From Calditrichia bacterium (GTDB lineage: Bacteria; Calditrichota; Calditrichia; RBG-13-44-9; J075): a DNA stretch of 64,000 bases. The notes under the pieces are model-generated. The model was not told the DNA's origin. It searched no databases and saw only the letters and a list, made by a program, of their open reading frames with translations. The position numbers and the translations under genes are program-made. Numbering within the stretch: position 1 is the stretch's first letter; each line of letters begins with the position of its first letter. The stretch covers positions 186,001 through 250,000 of the forward strand of contig JANQQU010000062.1 of assembly GCA_028284905.1 (NCBI GenBank), given 5' to 3'. Positions 52,817 through 62,020 of this stretch are shown piece after piece.

Positions 52817-54574
52817 ATGGAAAGTGGGAAATTGCGACAAGTATTTTTTCTTATCACATTATTCTTTTTCACCGTAAACGCACAATCGAACCTGATTCGA
52901 ATAAGCGCAATCTTTCTGCATAGTGAAGCGGATGCCCGCGCGGTTTTAGAAGAACTACAGGCTGGCGGGAGTTTTGAATCACTTGCAGAAAAGCATTCTG
53001 TTGGGCCAGGCAGCAATAAACGCGGCGACCTGGGCTTTTTTACGCCCGAGGACATGATGCCGGAGTTTCGCAAAGTAGTATCGACTTTAACTATCGGTCA
53101 GTTTAGCGGCATTATTCCGGTAAATTCCGCATTTTGTATTCTAAAAAAGACCGACCAGCAGGACGCAGCCGCCGTCGCAACACTTGATCAATTGAAAAAG
53201 GACTGGGAATATTATACTGCCCAGGCCAATGAAAATTATTTTCAGGGCAAGCTCGATGCGGCGATTCAATCGGCACATCAGGCAGTAGAGATTGCTCAGA
53301 AAGTGTTTGGTCCCGAACACCCGAAAACGGCAACCAGCTTTAACGACCTCGCCGTGCTTTACTATTCCCAGCAACAATTGGACACAGCAATTCCATATTA
53401 TCAAACAGCGATAAAGATTCGGGAAAGAGCGTACGGAAATCAGCATCCTATTTACGCTATCACCCTGAACAATCTCGGAAAGCTATACGCTGCGCAGAAC
53501 AAGTACACCAAAGCCGACTCATTGTACAAAATTGCCCTGAAAATCCAGGAAGCTCATGCAGAAGAAGGTCCGCTGAATTTATCGGAAGTATTATTGAACT
53601 ACGCGGAGCTTTACCACATCCAGGGCAACTACCAGGGGGCTGAGGATGCCTACACACGGGCGATCGCACTGGAAGAGGCATCATTAGGTAAGGATCACCC
53701 GAACCTCGCGACATCTTATAATAATTTCGCGGAATTATACCGGGAAATGAGTTTACCGGAAAAAGCGGCACCGCTATACAACAAAGCGCTGGAAAATTGG
53801 CGAACCAATCTTGGTGACAGTCATCCGAACGTGGCGATTGCCCGGAATAACCTTGCCCTGGCATATCAATCCCAGGGGCAATACAGCGTTGCGGAAACAC
53901 TATTTAAAGCAGCCCTGAAAGCCTGGGAGGAATCACTGGGGGCGAACAATCCCAATGTAGCCTCGGTAATCAACAATCTGGCTTCCCTCTACAACGATCA
54001 ACAACGGTATGACGAGGCAATTAACCTGCTACAGCGCACCATCGATATTCGAAAAGTCAATTACGGAGAGGAGCACCCCGGCATAGCTGTTTCCCTGAAC
54101 AATATGGCTTCGATCTACCTGAAACAGATGAAATTTTTTGACGCGGAATACTCAATTAATCGCGCTGTAGAAATTCAGAAAAAAGCCTATCCGGTAAATC
54201 ATCCGGAGTTTGCTGTATCAGAAAAGCATCTCGGAGATTTGAATTACTTGCAGCAAAAATATGTCGTTGCGGAAGGGCACTATCAACGGGTGTATGACAT
54301 TAATCGGGAGGCTTATGGAGAGAGCCATATCAACACGGCTGCGGCGCTGGATGATCTCGGTAAAGCTTACCAGTCTTTACAGAGAAACACCGAAGCAGGA
54401 AACGCCTACCGGCGGTCATTGCAAATCATGGAAAACCTGCTCGGCAACGAGCATCCCGGTTTGATTCCGGTACTAAAAACGCTGCAGGCATTTTATCGCC
54501 AAACCGGCCAGGAAGACGAAATGATTGCCACTCAATCGCGTATATCCGCACTAACTCCGAGCGAAGAGCAATAA
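52817..54574 (+). CDS. Exported parvulin domain fused to kinesin-light-chain-type TPRs
   Basis: 585 residues. Signal peptide 1-23 (ending VNAQSN). A parvulin rotamase domain (about 27-115; FESLAEKHSVGPGSNKRGDL, FRKVVSTLTIGQFSG) is followed by about nine 42-residue TPRs of the kinesin-light-chain/Nephrocystin type (about 150-560), each with the HPxxAxSxNNLAxLY pattern. The rotamase would help folding of exported proteins and the TPR array would hold the client or partner. The combination of these two in one periplasmic chain is unusual. It is downstream of the YheT gene and otherwise isolated. Confidence 0.82.
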   Translation: MESGKLRQVFFLITLFFFTVNAQSNLIRISAIFLHSEADARAVLEELQAGGSFESLAEKHSVGPGSNKRGDLGFFTPEDMMPEFRKVVSTLTIGQFSGIIPVNSAFCILKKTDQQDAAAVATLDQLKKDWEYYTAQANENYFQGKLDAAIQSAHQAVEIAQKVFGPEHPKTATSFNDLAVLYYSQQQLDTAIPYYQTAIKIRERAYGNQHPIYAITLNNLGKLYAAQNKYTKADSLYKIALKIQEAHAEEGPLNLSEVLLNYAELYHIQGNYQGAEDAYTRAIALEEASLGKDHPNLATSYNNFAELYREMSLPEKAAPLYNKALENWRTNLGDSHPNVAIARNNLALAYQSQGQYSVAETLFKAALKAWEESLGANNPNVASVINNLASLYNDQQRYDEAINLLQRTIDIRKVNYGEEHPGIAVSLNNMASIYLKQMKFFDAEYSINRAVEIQKKAYPVNHPEFAVSEKHLGDLNYLQQKYVVAEGHYQRVYDINREAYGESHINTAAALDDLGKAYQSLQRNTEAGNAYRRSLQIMENLLGNEHPGLIPVLKTLQAFYRQTGQEDEMIATQSRISALTPSEEQ

Positions 54575-54801
54575 AGAAATAACAACGAATAAATTGTCAT
54601 CGCTATCCCGGATTCCCGTGAGAAGCGACCTCGTTACTGAATTCACCTTACCTCACGCTGAACTCCTGCAAAAAATCATAATCATCTTTTAATCAAACAT
54701 AATTCATCCTAATTTCTCCTCTTCAAAGTGGTTAGTATTCGCAGCATACTGAAAGCAAATTAATTACAACTAAGACATATAGCAGACCGGAGGATTTCAG
54801 A

Positions 54802-56202
54802 ATGTCAGCAAAAAAGGGTTATAGAATTGAAAAAGATTCGATGGGGGAGATGAATGTACGCGAGGATGCATACTGGGGCGCACAAACACAAAGAGCGGTA
54901 GAAAACTTTCCGATCAGCAATCTCCGTTTTCCGCGCCGTTTTATCAGCGCAATGGGGATGATCAAACTGGCAGCTGCCCGCACGAATCACTCTCTTGGCA
55001 GATTGGACAAAAAACTGGCGGATGCGATTGTTGCCGCCGCGGAAGAAGTGATCGCCGGAAAGCTCGATGAGCATTTCGTTCTGGATATCTTTCAGACCGG
55101 TTCCGGTACTTCTACCAATATGAATACCAATGAAGTGATCGCTAATCGGGCCAATGAAATCCTCGGTGGTAAAATTGGCGATCGCCATCCGATCCATCCG
55201 AATGATCACGTCAACAAAGGTCAGTCCAGCAACGACACCATTCCCACAGCGATGCATGTTTCCGCACAGGAAGCAATCGTCCGCGATCTGGTACCAGCCC
55301 TGGAAAGTTTGCAGTCCGTACTAGAAGAAAAAGCGCGCGATTTCGACAAAATCATCAAAATTGGCCGCACCCACCTGCAGGATGCAACTCCGATTCGTTT
55401 GGGTCAGGAATTCAGCGGATATGCGAGCATGATCAAGCATGGTATTAAACGCCTGGAATTAGCGGCTGGCCACATGACCGAATTAGCCATTGGCGGCACA
55501 GCAGTTGGTACCGGCATTAATACGCATCCCGATTTTTCCGCCGGCGTTTGTAAAGAGATCAGTAAAATGACCGGCATTGAATTCCGGGAAGCGGAAAACC
55601 ATTTCGAAGCACAAGGTGCAAAAGATGCCTATGTGGAAACCAGCGGCGCGCTGAAAACGATTGCTGTCAGTTTGATGAAGATTGGCAACGATATTCGCTG
55701 GCTCGGCTCCGGTCCCCGCTGTGGTATTGGAGAAATCCTCCTGCCGGAAGTACAGCCGGGCTCCTCAATTATGCCGGGCAAAGTAAACCCGGTGATTGCA
55801 GAAGCACTATGCATGGTCGCTGCACAGGTCATCGGTAATGATGCAGCAATTACCATTGGCGGCATGTCTGGCAATTTCGAATTGAATGTGATGATGCCGA
55901 TGATGGCCCATAACATGTTGGAATCGATCACGATTATGGCCAATTCAGTAAACGTCTTCAAAGAAAAATGTGTAGACGGCCTGAAAGCTGACGAAGCTCG
56001 TAACGCCGAAATGATCGAGAAAAGTCTGGCGATGTGCACATCCCTGGTACCGCTCATCGGTTATGATGCCTCTGCAGCAATCGCGAAAGAAGCTTATAAA
56101 ACCGGACGGACAGTACGGGAAGTCGCCCTGGAAACCTCCGGCCTTTCTGCGGAAGAGTTGAATGCCGCGTTGGATCCGATGTCCATGACCAAACCCAGCT
56201 AA
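54802..56202 (+). CDS. fumC: Fumarate hydratase class II
   Basis: 466 residues, normal length. Converts fumarate to malate in the TCA cycle in the cytoplasm. Seen: GSGTSTNMNTNEVIANRA, HPNDHVNKGQSSNDTIPTA, IGRTHLQDATPI and the family signature GSSIMPGKVNPV. GGAGG lies eight bases before the ATG. It is in its own unit, but shares the neighbourhood with sucA, sucB and isocitrate dehydrogenase. Confidence 0.96.
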   Translation: MSAKKGYRIEKDSMGEMNVREDAYWGAQTQRAVENFPISNLRFPRRFISAMGMIKLAAARTNHSLGRLDKKLADAIVAAAEEVIAGKLDEHFVLDIFQTGSGTSTNMNTNEVIANRANEILGGKIGDRHPIHPNDHVNKGQSSNDTIPTAMHVSAQEAIVRDLVPALESLQSVLEEKARDFDKIIKIGRTHLQDATPIRLGQEFSGYASMIKHGIKRLELAAGHMTELAIGGTAVGTGINTHPDFSAGVCKEISKMTGIEFREAENHFEAQGAKDAYVETSGALKTIAVSLMKIGNDIRWLGSGPRCGIGEILLPEVQPGSSIMPGKVNPVIAEALCMVAAQVIGNDAAITIGGMSGNFELNVMMPMMAHNMLESITIMANSVNVFKEKCVDGLKADEARNAEMIEKSLAMCTSLVPLIGYDASAAIAKEAYKTGRTVREVALETSGLSAEELNAALDPMSMTKPS

Positions 56203-56318
56203 TAAAGAACTATGCGCATTGCATGCTTGCGACCAACAAGTTTGCAATGCGCACCTTTATCTGCAACTCAGAAGCCTTTCCAGGAGTATAATCCTCTTAA
56301 ACAAATCCCGGAGGACCC

Positions 56319-56873
56319 ATGCAGCCTTTCCTAAGAATCAAAAGCTCAAGAAAAATCGCTACTACTATTTTAGCAGTCACCATCCTTTTCGGCTGCAATT
56401 GGGGTGTCGCCACTGAGAACTGGCAGATTCAAATTACCGAAGAAGAGGAACCGGGCGACAAAATGCTTATTCAAGGGATTGTATACAACAAGGCCGGCGA
56501 AGTTTATCCCGGCGTGACTGTTCACGTATATCATACCGACAACACCGGCTATTATTCGCCGAATGGCGAAAATGAACGGGATCATCGGCTGAAGGGGGAT
56601 ATGACGACAAATAAGCAGGGCGTTTATCAGTATCACACCATTCGCCCGGCGCCCTATCCCAACAATCGTATTCCAGCCCATGTTCATTATGTCGTAACGA
56701 CACCGGATGGTAATGAGCAGGACTTCGAACTGGTTTTTGAAGATGATCCGAGAGTCACCGAGCGGCAGCGCAGCCGGGCGGCCAGAAAGGGAGATTTCTG
56801 GGGAATAACAAAATTAACCAGGAATGATAAAGGCGTCTGGGAAGGCAGTTTCGATCTTTATCTAAAGTATTAA
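56319..56873 (+). CDS. Lipoprotein with intradiol-dioxygenase fold
   Basis: 184 residues. A lipoprotein leader ends at LFGC with Cys26. The rest is the beta-sandwich of intradiol ring-cleavage dioxygenases: GVTVHVYHTDNTGYYSP, GVYQYHTIRPAPYP and IPAHVHYVV. All four expected Fe(III) ligands are visible: Tyr79 (G-x-Y), Tyr113 (PYP), His121 and His123. Classical enzymes of this family are cytoplasmic and cut catechols. This one is short, membrane-attached and exported, as in a group of bacterial and fungal extracellular relatives proposed to act on plant phenolics. In a plant-glucan degrader, attack on lignin-type aromatics is an attractive guess. GGAGG precedes the ATG. Confidence 0.8.
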   Translation: MQPFLRIKSSRKIATTILAVTILFGCNWGVATENWQIQITEEEEPGDKMLIQGIVYNKAGEVYPGVTVHVYHTDNTGYYSPNGENERDHRLKGDMTTNKQGVYQYHTIRPAPYPNNRIPAHVHYVVTTPDGNEQDFELVFEDDPRVTERQRSRAARKGDFWGITKLTRNDKGVWEGSFDLYLKY

Positions 56874-56897
56874 GAACTAAAAAATCTCGGCAAATTA

Positions 56898-58301
56898 TTA
56901 CCCGGCATCAAAATCAATCAATTCATCACGAAACGTTTTTCGGTTCAGATAACTGTTGATGATTTTCCTGATATCTTGATTGTCAGGGCGGGTTTTAACT
57001 AATGGACGAATAAAATCCAGTTCTCTTTTCAACTTTCTTTTTCCAACAAAACCAAATCCCTGGTAGATGCCATTTTCCACTAAAACCACAGAGTTTTCCC
57101 GTTTGCTGCGTCCTTCACCAATAATTGCGAAAGTAGGGGAGGGGTAGTTAAATCTCTGCAATGCGTCCTTCACCCGCGCATTATAAGCATCTGGCGACTC
57201 TGCACCAACACATGCCCCATGGCACGCCTTTAAATGATATTGGAAGCAGGCTTCCTTGCTTTTATCAATTCCGGCCATTTTCTGACAAAGTTCATATTTT
57301 TTCACAAGACTCAAAACATAGTTTTCCGCTTTTGCCCGATTGGAAAAAGCCATCAGGGGATCATCTGCTTTTCCGTAATGATCCAGCGAGAGACGATGAT
57401 AGCCTTTTTTGTCGATTGAGGCAACCAGTCCATAGCGATATTTTACGTTTCTCTGACTGCGGTTAAATGGCGGCTGTTCACTCTTAATAAAATCCGATTC
57501 CAGTAGCAAAGCGACCAACTCACTGCCGGTGATGATGAAATCAATATCCCGCACCAGCGCTTTCATCTTTTGCGATTTACTGGTGGACATATCATTGGAG
57601 AAATGACCGAGCACTCGCTTGCGAACGGAGAGGCTCTTTCCCACATACAGTAATTGGCCCTGGATGTCATAGAAAAAATAGATGCCGGTTTCTTCCGGCA
57701 AGGTCTGGATTTTTTCCCGGGAAATACCTGCCGGCAACACTGATGTTTTTAATTCTGTCTGGAGCATCCCGGCAAAATCATCTTCCTCATCGATGGAAAT
57801 GTCTTCCAGTGATTTTAATAATGCCAGGGTCGTTTCCGCGTCTTTTTCTGCACGATGTCCGGGCAAGGCCAACCCCAGTCGTTTCGCCAGGATAGATAGC
57901 CGGTAAGATGGCAATCCCGGCATTATTTTTCGGCTGAGGCGCATAGTGCAGAGATGTTTCCGTACATAGCGATAACCGAGACGGGAAAATTCGTGACGTA
58001 AAAAAGCGTAGTCGAAGCGGACATTGTGCCCAATAATAATGGCACCATCCGTCATGGTTACAATTTTTCGGGCAATTTCGTAAAATTTTGGTGCATCTTT
58101 CAGGAGGGAATTATCGATGCCGGTTAAGCGCACAATGCCCGGAGAGAGGCGGATTTCCGGATTTACGAGAGTGGTAAACCGGTCAACAATTTCCCGACCA
58201 TCATACTTTAGCACGGAGATTTCGATCACCCGATCCTCTTTCGGGCTGAGACCGGTCGTCTCTACATCAATGATGGCATATTGTTGTAATTGATCTGTCA
58301 T
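56898..58301 (-). CDS. DnaQ-like exonuclease fused to a UvrC-type GIY-YIG nuclease
   Basis: 467 residues. The N-terminal DEDDh 3'-5' exonuclease (about 1-175) has ExoI DVETTG, ExoII GHNVRFDYAFL and ExoIII HRAEKDAETT. A GIY-YIG domain follows (about 205-290; GIYFFYD, LLYVGKS, catalytic Arg in VRKRV, Glu in ALLLESDFIK). A C-terminal part has four cysteines spaced C-x12-C-x7-C-x3-C (YELC to HGAC), nearly the pattern of the iron-sulfur site in UvrC. The UvrB-binding and RNase H-like halves of UvrC are missing. It should cut and trim DNA in the cytoplasm, probably in nucleotide excision or a related repair path, like Cho-type proteins. It is divergent from the flavoprotein gene at 58527. Confidence 0.9.
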   Translation of the reverse strand: MTDQLQQYAIIDVETTGLSPKEDRVIEISVLKYDGREIVDRFTTLVNPEIRLSPGIVRLTGIDNSLLKDAPKFYEIARKIVTMTDGAIIIGHNVRFDYAFLRHEFSRLGYRYVRKHLCTMRLSRKIMPGLPSYRLSILAKRLGLALPGHRAEKDAETTLALLKSLEDISIDEEDDFAGMLQTELKTSVLPAGISREKIQTLPEETGIYFFYDIQGQLLYVGKSLSVRKRVLGHFSNDMSTSKSQKMKALVRDIDFIITGSELVALLLESDFIKSEQPPFNRSQRNVKYRYGLVASIDKKGYHRLSLDHYGKADDPLMAFSNRAKAENYVLSLVKKYELCQKMAGIDKSKEACFQYHLKACHGACVGAESPDAYNARVKDALQRFNYPSPTFAIIGEGRSKRENSVVLVENGIYQGFGFVGKRKLKRELDFIRPLVKTRPDNQDIRKIINSYLNRKTFRDELIDFDAG

Positions 58302-58526
58302 ATCCGCCTTAAGTAAACATCCTTTCCACTTATACAGAATAAATTTTTCCCAACTTTAAATCAACCGGAAAAATTAGCAACAGGGCAGCTGCCCAAATAT
58401 TCTCCTTTCTTGCAATCTACTGCATTTTTCCATTATATTCTGCCGGCTGACAACACTGTAAAATGCTGCTTACCGCATCGGATTATCAGCAGGTTCTTTT
58501 AGTGAATTTTTCAGGAGATGACATTA

Positions 58527-59747
58527 ATGAGCACTCATTACGATATGATTATTGTCGGTGGAGGTCCCGGTGGTGCAACTACCGCGCTTTACGCCGAACG
58601 ATTAGGTCTGAAAGTCTTAATGCTGGACAAAAAGGGATTTCCCCGGGATAAAATTTGCGGGGATGCCATCTCCGGGAAAAGCGTTTTTTATCTCCAGGAG
58701 CTAGATCTGATAAAAGATATAGACGCCTCCCCCCAGGTTTATGTAGATAGTATTCTGTTTTCTTCCCCGAAACAAAAAGTCGTCGATATTAAGCTGATAC
58801 CTTCCGCAATGCATGGTATTACCGAAGGCTATGTTTGCCGCCGAATGGTTTTTGATGACATTCTCTTTCAGGCCGCAAAAAAGAAGGTAGAAACCCATGA
58901 AGGGTTTACCGTTAAGGAAGTCATCAGAAAAAATGGACAGGCCTGTGGTATTCGTGGCCGTAACAAAGATGGAGAGACCGTTGAATTCAACGCTTCAGTA
59001 ATTGTTGGTGCTGATGGGGCCAACTCCATTGTCGCCCGCAAAATGGAGTTATTTGACAACGACCTGGACCACGTTCTTGTGGCGACCCGTGCTTATTACA
59101 AAGGAATTAAAGGGCTTGGCCACGCTATTGAATTGCATTATGTCAATGTTGTTCACCCCGGTTATTTTTGGATTTTCCCTCTGGAAAACGGCATGGCTAA
59201 TGTTGGACTTGGGATGGTGAAAAGCGAATTAAAGCAAAGAAAGATCAATCTGCGTCAGGCACATCTAGAGGCTGTCGAGTCGCCCTTTTTTAAAGAGCGA
59301 TTTCAGGATGCCGAACAGCTAGGCGATATTGTTGGCTGGAATCTGCCGGCCGGGAGCAAGAAACGAAAAATTCATGGCGCTGGCTGTATGCTTGTCGGCG
59401 ATGCTGCCAGCTTAATTGACCCATTTACCGGTGAAGGCATTGGCAATGCCATGTGCTCAGCAAAGATTGCCGCGGAAACCTGTGCAGAACTCAAAGCAGA
59501 GAACAATTTCGGGGAAAAGGCGCTGAAACGTTATGAAAAAAGAGTTTGGAAGAGCCTCGGTGGAGAACTAAACCTCGCCTACAAACTACAACGAGTTGCC
59601 CGATTTAAACCATTGGTTGAACTTGTCATTCATCGCGCAAACAAACGCCAGGAAGTATCAGATTGGATGTCTAAGATGATCGCCGGACAAGTTAGTAAAA
59701 GAGAACTGCTTTATCCGCAGACATATTTCAAATTATTGTTCAAGTAA
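58527..59747 (+). CDS. Geranylgeranyl-reductase-family FAD oxidoreductase
   Basis: 406 residues from MSTHYDMIIVGGGPGGA. I choose this ATG because AGGAG is nine bases upstream; an ATG three codons earlier overlaps it. FAD is bound by the N-terminal GGGPGG fold and by VGDAASLIDPFTGEGIGNAM near residue 295; FPRDKICGDAISGKS near residue 42 is the family signature. Members reduce isoprenoid double bonds (menaquinone or lipid side chains) or act as halogenase-like monooxygenases. The gene heads a three-gene unit with the epimerase and an unknown barrel protein, with gaps of 12 and 18 bases. Substrate unknown. Confidence 0.88.
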   Translation: MSTHYDMIIVGGGPGGATTALYAERLGLKVLMLDKKGFPRDKICGDAISGKSVFYLQELDLIKDIDASPQVYVDSILFSSPKQKVVDIKLIPSAMHGITEGYVCRRMVFDDILFQAAKKKVETHEGFTVKEVIRKNGQACGIRGRNKDGETVEFNASVIVGADGANSIVARKMELFDNDLDHVLVATRAYYKGIKGLGHAIELHYVNVVHPGYFWIFPLENGMANVGLGMVKSELKQRKINLRQAHLEAVESPFFKERFQDAEQLGDIVGWNLPAGSKKRKIHGAGCMLVGDAASLIDPFTGEGIGNAMCSAKIAAETCAELKAENNFGEKALKRYEKRVWKSLGGELNLAYKLQRVARFKPLVELVIHRANKRQEVSDWMSKMIAGQVSKRELLYPQTYFKLLFK

Positions 59748-59759
59748 GCCGGAGAAATT

Positions 59760-60692
59760 ATGCATATCGTCATTACCGGAGGCACCGGTTTTATTGGCAG
59801 CAGACTTTGCAAGCATTTTAGCGATCAAGGTATACAAGTATATGCGTTAACGCGTAATGCCGCACGCGGACAAGCGCAACTGGGAGACACTGCAGAGTGT
59901 CTTCAGTGGGATGGTAAATCCAGCGATGGCTGGCAGGATAAAATCGATGGCGCCTTGGCCGTCATTAATCTTGCTGGAGCGAATGTCGCAGAGCGCCGCT
60001 GGTCCGATGAATACAAACGGATCATTATGGACAGCAGGGTCAATGCCGGGCAAGCAATTACAGCAGCGATCCAGGCGGCAAAGAAGAAACCGAAATTGTT
60101 ACTTCAGGCTTCCGCCACAGGCATTTACGGGTCTCGCGATGACGAAATTCTCTCCGAAGAAAGCAGTTATGGCGAAGGCTTTCTGGCCGATGTTGTAAAG
60201 GCCTGGGAAGAGAGCGTTTCCCCGGCAAAATCAATTAAAGGCGTACGCGTGGTATTTATGCGCATCGGGGTTGTTTTAGGCAAGGAAGACGGCGCTTTAA
60301 AGAAGATGCTCCTGCCATTCAAAATGTTTGTCGGTGGTCCTGTCGGTTCTGGTAAGCAATGGCTTTCCTGGATTCACATCATGGATGTTATCAATGCTGT
60401 TCAGTTTTTCATCGACAACAAAAAGACTGCTGATGTCTACAACCTGGTTTCTCCGAATCCGGTACGAATGAAAGAGTTTTCCGAAACTGTTGGACGCGCT
60501 CTTTCCCGGCCATCATGGCTGCCAGTGCCGGATTTTGCGGTTAAACTCCTCTTTCAGGAAATGGGCAACGAGACGGTGCTTTCCAGTCAAAAGGTGCTCT
60601 CTAACCGTTTACAGGAAGACGGCTTCAAGTTTCGTTATCCCGACCTGCTGCCTGCGTTGGATCATCTGCTCAACAGCGACGTCACTGCATAA
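59760..60692 (+). CDS. TIGR01777-type NAD-dependent epimerase (YfcH/SDR39U1-like)
   Basis: 310 residues. Short-chain-dehydrogenase fold with TGGTGFIGSRL at the start, NLAGANVAERRWSDEYK near residue 70, and SATGIYG near 120. The C-terminal DUF1731 region is seen in PSWLPVPDFAVKLLFQEMG. Homologues occur in almost all phyla; their substrate is unknown. Spacing suggests co-transcription with the flavoprotein upstream. Confidence 0.9.
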   Translation: MHIVITGGTGFIGSRLCKHFSDQGIQVYALTRNAARGQAQLGDTAECLQWDGKSSDGWQDKIDGALAVINLAGANVAERRWSDEYKRIIMDSRVNAGQAITAAIQAAKKKPKLLLQASATGIYGSRDDEILSEESSYGEGFLADVVKAWEESVSPAKSIKGVRVVFMRIGVVLGKEDGALKKMLLPFKMFVGGPVGSGKQWLSWIHIMDVINAVQFFIDNKKTADVYNLVSPNPVRMKEFSETVGRALSRPSWLPVPDFAVKLLFQEMGNETVLSSQKVLSNRLQEDGFKFRYPDLLPALDHLLNSDVTA

Positions 60693-60710
60693 ATTGGAGA
60701 AAATTCTACA

Positions 60711-61970
60711 TTGAAATTTTGCTCAGTATTCTTACTACTCTTTACGATGCTTCTGAACGCCCAGGTAACAGATAAAGTACCATCCGCATTGCAGATTTTT
60801 CGGGAATACCCGGTTGGTGAAATGCGCAACTTTGGTATCGGCAGCTATGGGTTTGATGCCCTGGAAAATCGCTACAATCCCCAATATGATTCCCTAGATG
60901 CATCGTTTTATTTCTCTACCGGCGGCAACCTGACACTTTCCGGGGATCGTCAATTTGAGCAACAACTGGCGGGCTATGACGCGCTTCAGAACTATCAGCA
61001 TAGCACCGCCTATCTCCCCAGTTTCACCGCAAAATTACAGTATTATCCCTTTCAATTACACGCTGGTTACCATAACGAAGTTTTATACAACCGCAAGTTG
61101 ACAAATACGACGGAAACACTAGCATTCTCCTCGCAGACGGTAATTGCGGAATCACAGACACATGAGATATCTCAAAACAGTCTTTACCTGGCGCTATCCA
61201 TGCAAACCAGTCCAACACTTTCCATTACGCTTGGTGCATTCAGCAGAAGTTTTCGCCACCAATGGGACGTGCAATCTGCACCGGAAAGTCCGCGAGCTAT
61301 CGAAGCACCAGCCAAGTTCAGCTCCAGCCTATTCAACAATCTACAATATCTTTTTAGTACTACCTGGCAAATGTCGCCGCGCGCTAAATCGTATTTGACC
61401 TTTCAGACTCAAAAGTCGCAAGTTTCCTTAACCGAGGATCAGTTACGGCTGGATTTTATCACCTCTAATTTCTCGGCTGCGAATGTCGGGTATTATGGCC
61501 ATGTCGGCTATGGGCTCAGTTATAAAATGAGCGACAAGATATTGTTATCATTAGAGTTAAGACATCAGTTCTTGGAAGAATCCGACACAACATTTGCAGC
61601 CCGTAGCGCCGGGGTAGGGGAGCGGCATATCTGGAACAATGAAATTATCCTCGGCAGCCGTTGGCAGGCGAGTAACGCCTTTACTTTCGGTGCTTTGTTC
61701 TCTTACTACTACAAATATGACAATGTCATTTATCCCCGTTTTGCATTTTCTGATGGCAGCAGTAGTGGCGGAGAAGAAGTATTGGCATTTGCACATATCA
61801 ACCAACCATGGGCGCTGGTTTTTTCCGGGCAGTATCAACGGGGCAATTTTTTTGCGCGGGGCTTTTTTCAGTGGGCTTCCGCTGAATACCAACTAAACGA
61901 TGGGAGCGCCCTTGTCAGCGATCCGCAGGCTGCACTAACCCTGATGATCGGTTGGTTGTATAATCTTTAA
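60711..61970 (+). CDS. Unknown outer-membrane barrel-like protein
   Basis: 419 residues with TTG start and signal peptide (about 1-18, ending LLNAQVT). The mature part is rich in alternating hydrophobic and polar strands ending in aromatic residues (LSLELRHQFLEE, FTFGALFSYYYKYDN), and it ends LMIGWLYNL, as in outer-membrane beta-barrels. I do not recognise the family. It is 18 bases after the epimerase gene, in the same unit. It may be a porin or an envelope structural protein. Confidence 0.6.
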   Translation: MKFCSVFLLLFTMLLNAQVTDKVPSALQIFREYPVGEMRNFGIGSYGFDALENRYNPQYDSLDASFYFSTGGNLTLSGDRQFEQQLAGYDALQNYQHSTAYLPSFTAKLQYYPFQLHAGYHNEVLYNRKLTNTTETLAFSSQTVIAESQTHEISQNSLYLALSMQTSPTLSITLGAFSRSFRHQWDVQSAPESPRAIEAPAKFSSSLFNNLQYLFSTTWQMSPRAKSYLTFQTQKSQVSLTEDQLRLDFITSNFSAANVGYYGHVGYGLSYKMSDKILLSLELRHQFLEESDTTFAARSAGVGERHIWNNEIILGSRWQASNAFTFGALFSYYYKYDNVIYPRFAFSDGSSSGGEEVLAFAHINQPWALVFSGQYQRGNFFARGFFQWASAEYQLNDGSALVSDPQAALTLMIGWLYNL

Positions 61971-62020
61971 AATAGAACTAGAAATAAAAATATATAAATT
62001 GAAAACACCTTGGAGGAGAA

